A DNA stretch of 64,000 bases from Burkholderia sp. WSM2232. Lineage in GTDB: Bacteria > Pseudomonadota > Gammaproteobacteria > Burkholderiales > Burkholderiaceae. The translations under genes were made by a program, and so were the position numbers. The stretch lies in NCBI RefSeq assembly GCF_000472545.1, contig NZ_AWZV01000024.1, positions 1 through 64,000 of the forward strand, written 5' to 3'. Under the pieces are notes generated by a model. It had not been told where the DNA came from, searched no databases, and was given only the letters and a program-made list of their open reading frames with translations. Of the stretch, positions 32,103 to 40,136 are shown in pieces (position 1 is the stretch's first letter; every line of letters begins with the position of its first letter).

Positions 32103-33635
32103 TCAGGCCGCCTGTTGAGCGGCAGTTGCTGGCAGTGCGGTCGAGCTTTGCGGCAACGCGAGGCTCAAGACCGCTTGTTCCGTTGCGTCCTTGCGCGCGA
32201 GTTCGCCGGAAATGCGGCCCTGGCGCATCACGACGATGCGGTCGGACACGCCCAGCACTTCAGGCAGTTCCGACGAGATCATCACGATCGCGCAGCCGCG
32301 TTCGGCGAGCTGATAGATCACGTTGTAGATTTCGTGCTTCGCTCCGACGTCGATACCGCGCGTGGGTTCGTCGAGAATCACCACTTTCAGATCGGGCTCG
32401 GCGAGCCAGCGCGACAGAATCGCTTTCTGCTGGTTGCCGCCCGACAGAAAGCGGATTTTCTGCCGGCGGCTCGGCGTCTTGATCTTCAGCAGCTTGATGA
32501 AACGGTCCGCGGTTTCCGCCTCTTTCTTGCGGTCGAGGAACATGCCCGCACGCAGATAATGGCGGCGGCAACTAATGTTGATGTTCTCCGACACGGTCGC
32601 CATCGCGACAATGCCTTCTTCCTTGCGGTCTTCCGGACACAGCACGATGCCGTGGCGAATCGCTTCGCCCGCGCTCTTCACGCGGATCGGCTTGCCGTCG
32701 AGCAGCAGTTCGCCGCCCTTCTTGTGCTCGGTGCCGTACACCAGATGCATCAGTTCGCTGCGGCCCGCGCCCACCAGCCCGAAGAAGCCGACAATCTCGC
32801 CGCGCCGCACTTCGAAGCTGGCCGGCTGGGACAAAGCGTGGCCTTCAATGGCCTTCGCCGCGAAGCGCACTTCACCGAGCGGCCGCGGCGAGTAATTGTA
32901 GATGTCCGAAATTTCGCGCCCCACCATTTCGCTGACGATGGTGTCGCGCGACACGCCTTGCAGCGTCGCATGCGAGGCGACCTTGCGTCCGTCGCGAAAG
33001 ATCGTGCAGGCGTCGCACAGTTCGTAGATTTCGTCCATGCGATGCGAGATGTAGATCATCGCGCGGTTGTCGGCGCGCAGATCGCGCACCAGCTTGAACA
33101 GCACTTCCGTCTCGCGGTGCGACAGCGAACTCGTCGGTTCGTCGAGTGCGATGACGCGCGCATTGCGCAGCAGCGCCTTGCAGATTTCGACCATTTGCCG
33201 TTGCGCGATGGAGAGCTTGCGCAGCTTCGCGTCCGGATCGAGCGCCACGCCCATTGCTTCGAGGCGTTCGCGCACGAAGCGCTTCGCGTCGCGCTTGTTG
33301 ACCCAGCCGAACGAATTGGGCAACTGGCCAAGCAGCAGGTTTTCCGCGACCGTGAGGTCGGGCACGTATTGCAGTTCCTGGTGAATCACCGCAATGCCGG
33401 CCGCAATCGACGAAGCGGCGCTCGTGAAGCGCACCTCTTTTCCGTCGATCATCACGCGGCCCGAGTCGGGCTGATATTCACCGCCGAGTATCTTCAGCAG
33501 GGTCGACTTCCCTGCGCCGTTTTCGCCCATCAGGCCGTGTACCTGGCCGACGTTGACGTCGAAGGACACACCGTCGAGTGCGCGCACGCCTGGAAAGACC
33601 TTGCCGATATTGTCAAAACGTAGCGTCGCTGACAC
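32103..33635 (-). CDS. araG: Sugar ABC transporter ATP-binding protein, AraG type
   Basis: This 510-residue protein has two fused ATPase domains. The first has Walker A GENGAGKST (about residue 40), the signature region LSIAQRQMVEIC and Walker B VIALDEPTSSL. The second has a degenerate Walker A (GLVGAGRSE), LSGGNQQKAILSRW and VVILDEPTRGID, the usual asymmetry in AraG/RbsA/MglA. The start is GTG at 33635, with an excellent GAGGAGG site; the ORF is open upstream but unsupported. It lies between araF and araH. Confidence 0.94.
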   Translation of the reverse strand: MSATLRFDNIGKVFPGVRALDGVSFDVNVGQVHGLMGENGAGKSTLLKILGGEYQPDSGRVMIDGKEVRFTSAASSIAAGIAVIHQELQYVPDLTVAENLLLGQLPNSFGWVNKRDAKRFVRERLEAMGVALDPDAKLRKLSIAQRQMVEICKALLRNARVIALDEPTSSLSHRETEVLFKLVRDLRADNRAMIYISHRMDEIYELCDACTIFRDGRKVASHATLQGVSRDTIVSEMVGREISDIYNYSPRPLGEVRFAAKAIEGHALSQPASFEVRRGEIVGFFGLVGAGRSELMHLVYGTEHKKGGELLLDGKPIRVKSAGEAIRHGIVLCPEDRKEEGIVAMATVSENINISCRRHYLRAGMFLDRKKEAETADRFIKLLKIKTPSRRQKIRFLSGGNQQKAILSRWLAEPDLKVVILDEPTRGIDVGAKHEIYNVIYQLAERGCAIVMISSELPEVLGVSDRIVVMRQGRISGELARKDATEQAVLSLALPQSSTALPATAAQQAA

Positions 33636-33716
33636 TTCGCCTCCTCTGTCGATCTTTGCTGTTGCCGGCGCGCGCTGCAAAGCGCCGCGCCGGCAGTCCA
33701 CTTCATTGCACCGTGC

Positions 33717-34715
33717 TTACTTGGAAGCGAGGCCCATCTTCCCGCGCACTTCGCCGACGTTCGCGCGCGTGGCCAGCATGCCGGTCGTCAGCGTGAGCGG
33801 GGGCGGCGCCTTGCCTTGCGTGATCCAGTCGTACATCAGCGCAGAGGTTTCCTCGCCGTGACGCTTCGGGCTGATGATGACCGTGCCGAAGAAGCCGGTC
33901 GGGTTCGGCTTCTTGAACTCGTTCAATGCCGAATCCGAACCGCCGATGCCGATGCCGATCATGTTGTCGGCCTTGAAGCCGCGGCCTTCCGCTGCGCGCA
34001 CCGCGCCGAGCACCGCTTCGTCGTTCAGGCCGTAGGCCACCCAGTGCTTGAACTGCGGGTTCTTGGTGAGCGCGATATTGGCGGCGTTGAACGCGTTTTC
34101 CGTGTCCGTCTTCGCTTGCGGCGCGGCAATCACGTTAGCCTTCGGGAAGCCGGCGGCGAGAAGCGCGTCGGTCGCGCCGCTCGTGCGGTCATGCGCGGTC
34201 GGCAACTGCTCGTACGTTACGTCGATCGCACCGACGTCCTTCATGTCCCAGCCGCGCTTCTTGATCTCGGCGGCGAGGCCGTCGCCGACCTGCTTGCCAA
34301 TGTTGTACGCCGAGATGCCCATGTGCGGCACCGACGCGATCGGCTTGCCCGCGCCGTCAACCAGCCGGTCGTCGACGGTCATCATCTTCAGGCCGTCGGC
34401 CTTTGCCTTCGCGACGATGCCCGGTCCGAGCTTGACGTCCGGCGTGCAGATCACGAAGCCCTGAGCCTTTTGCGCCGACAGGTTGTCGATTGCGCTCATC
34501 ACCTTTTCGCCCGACGGCGCGCCGATCTTCACGAGCGTGAAGCCCTTCTCCTTGGCGGCCATTTCGGCGAACTTCCATTCGTCCTGAAACCACGGTTCTT
34601 CGGGCTGCTTCACGAGAAAACCGATCTTGACGGGGTCGGCGGCTTGCGCGATGGGTGCGTTGAAGAGCACACCCGCCGCCGCTGCTGCCAGCGTGAGGAA
34701 AATTCTGCGTTTCAT
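33717..34715 (-). CDS. araF: L-arabinose/D-galactose-type periplasmic binding protein, AraF type
   Basis: The 332-residue protein has a Sec signal (MKRRIFLTLAAAAAGVLFNA, likely cut after AQA near residue 25) and a periplasmic sugar-binding fold. The mature start DPVKIGFLVKQPEEPWFQDE and the later FVICTPDVKLGPGIVAKAK closely resemble E. coli AraF, which binds L-arabinose and also D-galactose and D-fucose. The start is preceded by CAGGAGACACGC. It heads the araFGH subset of the operon; the downstream dgo genes favour galactose as at least one substrate. Confidence 0.92.
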   Translation of the reverse strand: MKRRIFLTLAAAAAGVLFNAPIAQAADPVKIGFLVKQPEEPWFQDEWKFAEMAAKEKGFTLVKIGAPSGEKVMSAIDNLSAQKAQGFVICTPDVKLGPGIVAKAKADGLKMMTVDDRLVDGAGKPIASVPHMGISAYNIGKQVGDGLAAEIKKRGWDMKDVGAIDVTYEQLPTAHDRTSGATDALLAAGFPKANVIAAPQAKTDTENAFNAANIALTKNPQFKHWVAYGLNDEAVLGAVRAAEGRGFKADNMIGIGIGGSDSALNEFKKPNPTGFFGTVIISPKRHGEETSALMYDWITQGKAPPPLTLTTGMLATRANVGEVRGKMGLASK

Positions 34716-34852
34716 GTTGCGTGTCTCCTGACTAATTGATAACGAGAAGGTATCGGCCGCGTCTTCTTGTACCGGTTGTGACACACGCGGCCAGCGCGTC
34801 GTCCGGTGAAACTGTGCTGCGTTATTCTTTCCGCTCGTCATTCAGTCGTGAA
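34716..34852 (-). promoter_or_regulatory. araF leader with inverted repeat
   Basis: Between the SDR stop and araF lies an 8-bp inverted repeat (GGCCGCGT at 34755-34762 and ACGCGGCC at 34785-34792, 22 bases apart). It could be an mRNA hairpin that sets relative expression of araF against the upstream genes, or an operator. No U-tract follows. Confidence 0.3.
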
Positions 34853-35629
34853 TCAGTCGTGGTACAGGACCGAGCGGCCTCCGTCCACGGTGATACACGT
34901 GGCGTTGATGAACGGCGCTTCGTCCGAGGCGAGAAACACCGCCGTCATCGCCACTTCTTCCGGTCGGCCGATGCGCTTCATCGGCTGCAAATCGATCGTG
35001 GCCTGCCGCGCCGCGACCGGGTCGGGCTGTTCGTTCCACCAGTCGCGCGCCAGTTGGGTCTCGACATAGCCCGGCGCGATGGCGTTCACGCGTACGTTGC
35101 GCGGCGCGTACTCGATGCCGAGCGCGCGCGTGAGGCCAATCACACCGTGCTTCGCGACCGGGTACGGAAAGCAGCCCGGAATGATCTTGAACGCATGCGT
35201 CGAGGCGATATTCACGATGCTTCCCGCGCCGCGCTCCACCATGCCCGGCAGCACCGCGCGACAGCCGTTCCAGACGCCGTCGAGGTCGACCGCGAAGCAG
35301 CGGCGCCAGTCGTCGTCGGTCATCGTGAGCGGGTCGCAAAACACATTGATGCCCGCGTTGTTGACCAGCACGTCGACGGGTCCGAGCGCGGCTTGCGCTT
35401 CGCTCACCGCGTGCTGAACCGACGCGGATTGCGTGACGTCGGTGTGCACGGCCAGCACGCGCGCGCCGGTCTCCGCGCGGATCTCTTCAGCGGTGTGCCG
35501 CGCCGTCTCGATGTCGAGTTCGGCAAGTGCCACGGCCGCGCCTTCACGCGCGAACGCAAGCGCGATGGCCGCGCCGATACCGCGCCCGGCGCCGGTGACA
35601 AGTGCGACTTTGCCGGCGAGCCGTGTCAT
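34853..35629 (-). CDS. SDR-family oxidoreductase in the galactose/arabinose operon
   Basis: The 258-residue short-chain dehydrogenase has VALVTGAGRGIGAAIALAF, LAELDIE (acidic residue favouring NAD), VLVNNAGINVF and the catalytic Tyr-x3-Lys in YPVAKHGVIGL, and ends in ITVDGGRSVLYHD. Its start overlaps the dgoA stop as ATGA, so it is coupled to dgoA. A role as a second sugar or sugar-acid dehydrogenase (e.g. for fucose, arabinose or galactose) is likely, but the substrate is unknown. Confidence 0.85.
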   Translation of the reverse strand: MTRLAGKVALVTGAGRGIGAAIALAFAREGAAVALAELDIETARHTAEEIRAETGARVLAVHTDVTQSASVQHAVSEAQAALGPVDVLVNNAGINVFCDPLTMTDDDWRRCFAVDLDGVWNGCRAVLPGMVERGAGSIVNIASTHAFKIIPGCFPYPVAKHGVIGLTRALGIEYAPRNVRVNAIAPGYVETQLARDWWNEQPDPVAARQATIDLQPMKRIGRPEEVAMTAVFLASDEAPFINATCITVDGGRSVLYHD

Positions 35630-36306
35630 TTCTTCGCACCCGCGCGCGCCACACGCAAACCGTTGATGAACGCCTTCGCGTGCGACGCGGTCACGGCCGC
35701 GCTCTGCCCCGGCTTGTAGAGCGCCGAACCGAGCCCGAAGCCATTCGCGCCTGCACTGAGAAACGGTCCCATGTTGTCCGGCGTGACGCCGCCGACCGGC
35801 ACGAGCGGCACCTCGGCGGCAATCACCGCGCGCCACGCTTTCACGACCTGACAGCCGAGCTGCTCGGCGGGGAACATCTTCAATACATCGGCGCCGTTCT
35901 TCAGCGCGATGAACGCTTCCGTCGGCGTCGCAACACCGGGCGCGCAGGCCATGCCTTGCGCCTTGGCCGCCATGACCACTTCCGGATCGCTGTGCGGCAT
36001 GACGATCAGCTCGCCGCCCGCGGACTTCACGTCGCGAACGAAATCCGGATGCAGCACCGTGCCCGCGCCGACAATCGCATCGGCGGGCAGCGTCTTGCGG
36101 ATCGCGGCGATGCTGTCGAACGGCTGCGGCGAATTCAGCGGCACTTCGACGATGCGAAAGCCGGCTTCATATAGCGCCTGACCGTGCTCGGCGGCGTCCA
36201 CTGGCGTCACGCCGCGCATGATCGCGATCAGCGGACATGCCTCGAACGCCGCGATCAGACCCGCATGCGGCATGTACGGAGCGGGCAGATTGATGTGAGG
36301 TTGCAT
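35626..36306 (-). CDS. dgoA: 2-dehydro-3-deoxy-6-phosphogalactonate aldolase
   Basis: DgoA splits 2-keto-3-deoxy-6-phosphogalactonate into pyruvate and glyceraldehyde-3-phosphate, the last step of the De Ley-Doudoroff galactose path. The 226-residue TIM barrel of the KDPG/KDPGal aldolase family has IAIMRGVTP, the general-base glutamate in RIVEVPLNSP, and the Schiff-base lysine in VLKMFPAEQLG. KDPGal rather than KDPG specificity is inferred from the adjacent dgoK. The ATG at 36306 has AGGGAAC upstream and lies 9 bases after dgoK. Confidence 0.93.
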   Translation of the reverse strand: MQPHINLPAPYMPHAGLIAAFEACPLIAIMRGVTPVDAAEHGQALYEAGFRIVEVPLNSPQPFDSIAAIRKTLPADAIVGAGTVLHPDFVRDVKSAGGELIVMPHSDPEVVMAAKAQGMACAPGVATPTEAFIALKNGADVLKMFPAEQLGCQVVKAWRAVIAAEVPLVPVGGVTPDNMGPFLSAGANGFGLGSALYKPGQSAAVTASHAKAFINGLRVARAGAKK

Positions 36307-36315
36307 GTCGGTTCC

Positions 36316-37434
36316 CTATTTCGTGGAGGTCGGCGCGGCCGCGTGGCCGGCACGGGCCGCGTGGCCGGCCGGCTTGACGAGCCCCGCCTGCGAGGCGACG
36401 CGCCACAGGCCGCGCTCCGTCGCCTGCCTGATCAGTTGGGCCTGCGTGCAGCCGAACCGCGCAAGCGCCCCGCGATAGCGCTCGCACAGCGCTTCGTTGC
36501 CGATCAGGCGCAGGCTCTGGCCCGCGAGCGAAAGGTGTTGCTGCGCCAGCACCGCTTCGAGGCCGGCAAGTTCATGTCCGATCAGCAGGCCAGACAGGTA
36601 GTCCGGCTGCTGCTCGCGCGAAAGCTGCCCCGTGAGGCCCAGCGTGCGCGAACTGAAGACCGTCGCGAGCACGCCCGCCTGCCCCTTGTTCCGCGCGATG
36701 TCCACGCCGCGCAGGAACGATTCGGAATCCGGACGATCGGGCGTGACCATCGTGCGGCCGAGAATGGTGTGTTCGCGCAGTGCGCCGAACACTTCGCCGG
36801 TCATGAATGTATGAAAGCGTTCGATGCGACCCGCCTGCACCATCGCCCATTTGGCGTGTGTGCCTGGCAAGCCGATCAGCGCCGGCTTGCCGCTGTCCGC
36901 AGCCGCGGGATCGTCGCCTAGCGCGCCGAAAATCTGCGTTTCCTCGCCGCGCATCACATTGGGCAGCTCGCCGCGTTGCAGCACGCCGGGCACGATGTTC
37001 AGCGTCGCGCCGCAAGCCGCCTGCACGCGTACGATGCCGGCCGCCAGCGCGTCGGCGCTGGCCGGTGCCTCGACATAAGGCGCCTCGAGCCAGCCCTGCG
37101 CGCTGCCAACCATGCCCGCGGCAATCACCGGCGTGCCGGGCGCGGCGTCGAGCCATGCGCCGCAGGCGTCCTCGAAAGCCGCGTCGAAACCGCCTTGCTC
37201 CACGCTGCGCGGCAAATTCATGATGCCGGCCGTCGACGCGCGCGTCGCCAGCACGTTGCCGGCCGCGTCGTAGAGATACGCGCGCAGCGATGTCGTGCCC
37301 CAGTCGAGCGCGATCAGTGCCGCGTGGCGCGCGGCTTGCGCGGCGCTTGCTGTTGCGTTGGCCGCTGTGTTGGCTCCGTCAGCGCCGGCTGCAAGCTGCG
37401 CGTCCGACGGTGTGGGCGAACCCGCCTGTTTCAT
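36316..37434 (-). CDS. dgoK: 2-dehydro-3-deoxygalactonokinase
   Basis: DgoK phosphorylates 2-keto-3-deoxygalactonate at the 6 position. The 372-residue protein has an alanine-rich N-terminal extension (about 38 residues) and then the DgoK domain: ALDWGTTSLRAYLYD, GMVGSAQGWLEAPYV, NVMRGEETQIFGAL, IGLPGTHAKWAMVQ and HTFMTGEVFGALREH. An alanine- and histidine-rich tail follows. Its first four bases overlap the IclR stop (ATGA), so it is cotranscribed and coupled. Confidence 0.93.
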   Translation of the reverse strand: MKQAGSPTPSDAQLAAGADGANTAANATASAAQAARHAALIALDWGTTSLRAYLYDAAGNVLATRASTAGIMNLPRSVEQGGFDAAFEDACGAWLDAAPGTPVIAAGMVGSAQGWLEAPYVEAPASADALAAGIVRVQAACGATLNIVPGVLQRGELPNVMRGEETQIFGALGDDPAAADSGKPALIGLPGTHAKWAMVQAGRIERFHTFMTGEVFGALREHTILGRTMVTPDRPDSESFLRGVDIARNKGQAGVLATVFSSRTLGLTGQLSREQQPDYLSGLLIGHELAGLEAVLAQQHLSLAGQSLRLIGNEALCERYRGALARFGCTQAQLIRQATERGLWRVASQAGLVKPAGHAARAGHAAAPTSTK

Positions 37435-38408
37435 CGCTTGATCCTGCGGGTTGTAGGTTGGGGGGCGCGCCAGCCGAGTTCTTCGGAAATCGCGCGTGCT
37501 TCGCGCTGCACGACCGGAATGAGTTCGTCCATGCGTTCGAGCGGCATATAGGGAATCGTGCTCGCCACCGAGAGCGCCGCGACGATCGCGCCCGTTGCAT
37601 CGCGCACCGGCGCGGCAACGCAGCGGATCGACGCTTCGTTTTCCTCGAGGTCGAACGTATAGCCGCCGGCTGCGTAGTTCGTCATGCGCTGCATGAAGGT
37701 CTGCGCGTCGGGACGGTTATCGGGCTTGAACGTTACGCTGGCGAGCGCGCGGCGCGACGCGTCGAAAAGCGACTGCCAGAGCTCGGGCTTGAGGTCGAGC
37801 ATCATGGCCTTGCCGATTCCCGTCGACGCGAGCGGCATGCGGTGACCCACGCGCGAGCGCATTTCGAGGCCGCGCGTGCCGGGAATCTTGTCGATGTAGA
37901 GCACGTCGTCGCCGTCGCGCACGCCGAGGTGGATGGTGTCGAGTGTCTGTTCTGCGAGCGATTCCAGATGCGGGCGAGCCACGGCGGTAAGCGGCATCTG
38001 CTCGAGCGCGATGGTGCCGAGTTCGATCAGCTTTGGACCGAGCAGATAACCGCCTTGCACCTGGCGCAGGTAACGCGCCTGCACGAGGCTGCTGACCAGC
38101 CGATGCGTGGTGCTGCGCGTCGTACCGAGTGCCGCGCCGAAGGTACGCAGATCGCGTACGCCCGCGGCGGCCGCCTCGAGAATCGCGAGACCGCGCAGGA
38201 GCGTCTGCGTGCCCGCCTGTTGCGGCGTGATGTCGAGCAGCGTGCTTGGCAGCGCGATTTCGTTGACGACGGCGGGCTGCGCGGCGGCACGCGGCGCTTT
38301 GGCGGCGGAAGGTACCGCACGCGGGGCGGCGCTCGCTGCGGGCTCGGCGCGCGGCGCCAGATCGGCTTCGGCCGCGCCTTCGGCGTGATGAGGCATCGCT
38401 TTGTTCAT
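37431..38408 (-). CDS. IclR-family transcriptional regulator of the sugar operon
   Basis: The 325-residue protein has a long alanine-rich N-terminus (about 60 residues). It is followed by an IclR winged helix (QTLLRGLAILEAAAAGVRDL, then RSTTHRLVSSLVQARYL, about residues 67-110) and the C-terminal effector domain with IDKIPGTRGLEMRSRVGHRM and RCVAAPVRDATGAIVAALSV. It is the first gene of the operon and overlaps dgoK, so it probably controls its own operon in answer to galactonate or a related acid. A palindrome over the -35 box of its promoter is the candidate site. Effector is inferred. Confidence 0.9.
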   Translation of the reverse strand: MNKAMPHHAEGAAEADLAPRAEPAASAAPRAVPSAAKAPRAAAQPAVVNEIALPSTLLDITPQQAGTQTLLRGLAILEAAAAGVRDLRTFGAALGTTRSTTHRLVSSLVQARYLRQVQGGYLLGPKLIELGTIALEQMPLTAVARPHLESLAEQTLDTIHLGVRDGDDVLYIDKIPGTRGLEMRSRVGHRMPLASTGIGKAMMLDLKPELWQSLFDASRRALASVTFKPDNRPDAQTFMQRMTNYAAGGYTFDLEENEASIRCVAAPVRDATGAIVAALSVASTIPYMPLERMDELIPVVQREARAISEELGWRAPQPTTRRIKR

Positions 38409-38581
38409 GGCGATTCGCTTTTCGGGGGGTTCTGCGCTTACAGCGCGGGGCCGGAGAGCGGGCCTTGGGGGCGCGCGGCGTTGTGGGCGCGGGGATGCTG
38501 CCGGGTGGTTTGGTGAGGCATGGCTGGCTTTGTCTCCGGGTTTTTTTGCTGTTGCAGATGCGTGTCTGCTTGTTGGAGCCG

Positions 38582-38611
38582 ATTGTAGGGCCGTTTTTTG
38601 GAAATCTCCAA
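38582..38611 (-). promoter_or_regulatory. Candidate promoter and IclR operator of the sugar operon
   Basis: On the minus strand TTGGAG (38606-38611) and TACAAT (38582-38587) are spaced by 18 bp, a good sigma-70 pair upstream of the IclR gene. The palindrome TTGGAAATCTCCAA (38598-38611) covers the -35 box and resembles the TGGAAAT-type half sites bound by some IclR proteins. This would fit autorepression. Confidence 0.55.
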
Positions 38612-38668
38612 TATGTGATTGTGGTGGTCAGATAATGGGATTTTTTGTTGCCGTGGGCTTGGCGTTTT

Positions 38669-39337
38669 AACCCCCTTGGCCTTTCCTTGAATTCGCGGTG
38701 GTCTATTCGCGTTGCCCCTGTGCGGGGCGGCACCTACTTTCTTTGCGGCCGCAAAGAAAGTAGGCAAAGAAAGCGGCTCAAACCGCCAGCTCATAAGTGG
38801 GGCCCCCGGCTTGCAGGGGGTAGTGGTGCATCTGGAATCCGTGCCCCCGCACATTCGGCCCAAGTGACAAGGCAGTCATACTTCCCGCCTCGCACAATGT
38901 GCTCGTCGGGACGGTCCGCTCACAACCGATCACTCCGTTTTCGCGACGGAGCCGAAGGCCCGCCGCGAAAACCGGCAAACACACGCGGCCCTTCTCGCGA
39001 GGGCAATCGTGGCAGCGCAAACGAAAGATCAGGGAGCCGAATACGATGTGAAAGGGGAATAGACAGCGAAGGGAGGGCGGTTTTCAGAACGACCGCTTCG
39101 GCGCGCGAAGCGTCGCCGGAAGAATGACTGCCTTGTCACCGGGGCGGAATGTGCGAGAAGACGGATTCCAGATGCGCCACTGCCCCTTCCAGTCCGGGGG
39201 ACCCACTTATGAGCTGGCGGTGTGAGCCCGCTTTCTTTGCTTACTTTCTTTGCGGCGGCAAAGAAAGTAAGTGCCGCCCCGCACAGGGGCAACGCCAATA
39301 GACCGCCGTGAATTCAAGGAAAGGCCAACGGGGTCAA
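38669..39337. repeat. Large dispersed inverted-repeat element (two ~216-bp arms)
   Basis: The left arm (38669-38884) and the reverse complement of the right arm (39121-39337) are closely similar from end to end. Both share TTGGCCTTTCCTTGAATTC, GTTGCCCCTGTGCGGGGCGG, CCGCCAGCTCATAAGTGG and GTGACAAGGCAGTCAT. About 236 bases lie between the arms. Each arm itself contains a hairpin: a perfect 30-bp palindrome at 38734-38763 centred on GCGGCCGC and a near-perfect one at 39240-39271. There is no transposase. I recall such sequences recurring in Paraburkholderia genomes, often with false ORF calls. Confidence 0.9.
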
Positions 39338-39364
39338 CAGCCAAAAAAGCAAAACGCCGCCCGC

Positions 39365-40087
39365 CTAGTCGGGCAATTCCGCCGCCCCCATCCTGCGCGC
39401 GATCACCCGAGCCCTCTGCTGCAGATACTTCGATCCGCGATGCTCATCGAAATACCTGGGCTGCGGCAGCATGACCGCGAGCCGCGCCGACTGCGCAGCG
39501 CTCAGCGCACTCGCGGACGTCTTGTAGTAATAACGCGCCGCCGCCTCGGCGCCATACACGCCATTGGCCCACTCCACGGAATTCAGGTAGATCTCGAAGA
39601 TGCGCTCCTTGTCCATCAAGGTTTCCAGCATCCACGTAATGATCAGCTCCTGCCCCTTGCGGATATAGCTCTTCTCACGCGACAAAAAGAGGTTGCGCGC
39701 AAGTTGCTGCGTGATGGTCGAGCCGCCGCGCACTATCTTGCCCTTCGCCTTGTTGCGCTCCCAGGCCTGCAGAATGGCGTCGGTTTCGTAGCCGTTGTTG
39801 TTGACGAAGTTGGCGTCTTCGGAAGCAATGATCGCCCGCTTCAAGTTGCGCGAGATCTGGTCGTAGGGCACCCACGTGCGCTGAATCGAAAGATCGGGCC
39901 TCTCGCGCGACAGGCGCCACGCGTCCGAACGCATGTAAGCCGTCGAGCGCGGATTGACATAGTTCCACACCGCAATCTGCGCAAAGTAGAAAAGCTGCGT
40001 CGCGAGCCACGCGAACACCAGCACGGCAGCCAGATAAACGATCCATCGCGCCGGACCTGGCCGGCTTGCGCGCCGCGTAGCTGTCAT
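39365..40087 (-). CDS. mtgA: Monofunctional biosynthetic peptidoglycan transglycosylase
   Basis: MtgA polymerises lipid II into glycan strands at the inner membrane. The 240-residue protein has a signal-anchor helix (about residues 15-37) and a GT51 domain with AIIASEDANFVNNNGYETDA (catalytic glutamate), GGSTITQQLARNLFLS and KERIFEIYLNSVEWANGVYG. In the first motif an asparagine replaces the histidine seen in most GT51 enzymes (ExxFxxHxG). It lies 49 bases after aroE on the same strand. Confidence 0.94.
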   Translation of the reverse strand: MTATRRASRPGPARWIVYLAAVLVFAWLATQLFYFAQIAVWNYVNPRSTAYMRSDAWRLSRERPDLSIQRTWVPYDQISRNLKRAIIASEDANFVNNNGYETDAILQAWERNKAKGKIVRGGSTITQQLARNLFLSREKSYIRKGQELIITWMLETLMDKERIFEIYLNSVEWANGVYGAEAAARYYYKTSASALSAAQSARLAVMLPQPRYFDEHRGSKYLQQRARVIARRMGAAELPD

Positions 40088-40136
40088 CGTGATGTCGGGT
40101 CTCGTGTGATTGCAGTGGTGTTGCCAACCGGGCGCG

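Larger units (their letters stand above)
38409..39364. other. 956-base noncoding region between the sugar operon and mtgA
   Basis: It holds the sugar-operon promoter (38582-38611) and the large inverted-repeat element (38669-39337). Open frames inside the element on both strands translate the same repeated arm (for example PPAHKW...SGASGIR in two frames) and are not genes. Confidence 0.7.

Noticed and set aside
38645..39298. Open frames of 89-160 codons inside the inverted-repeat element
   Set aside because: Two of them translate the same repeated arm in opposite directions, which shows they follow the repeat and not a gene.
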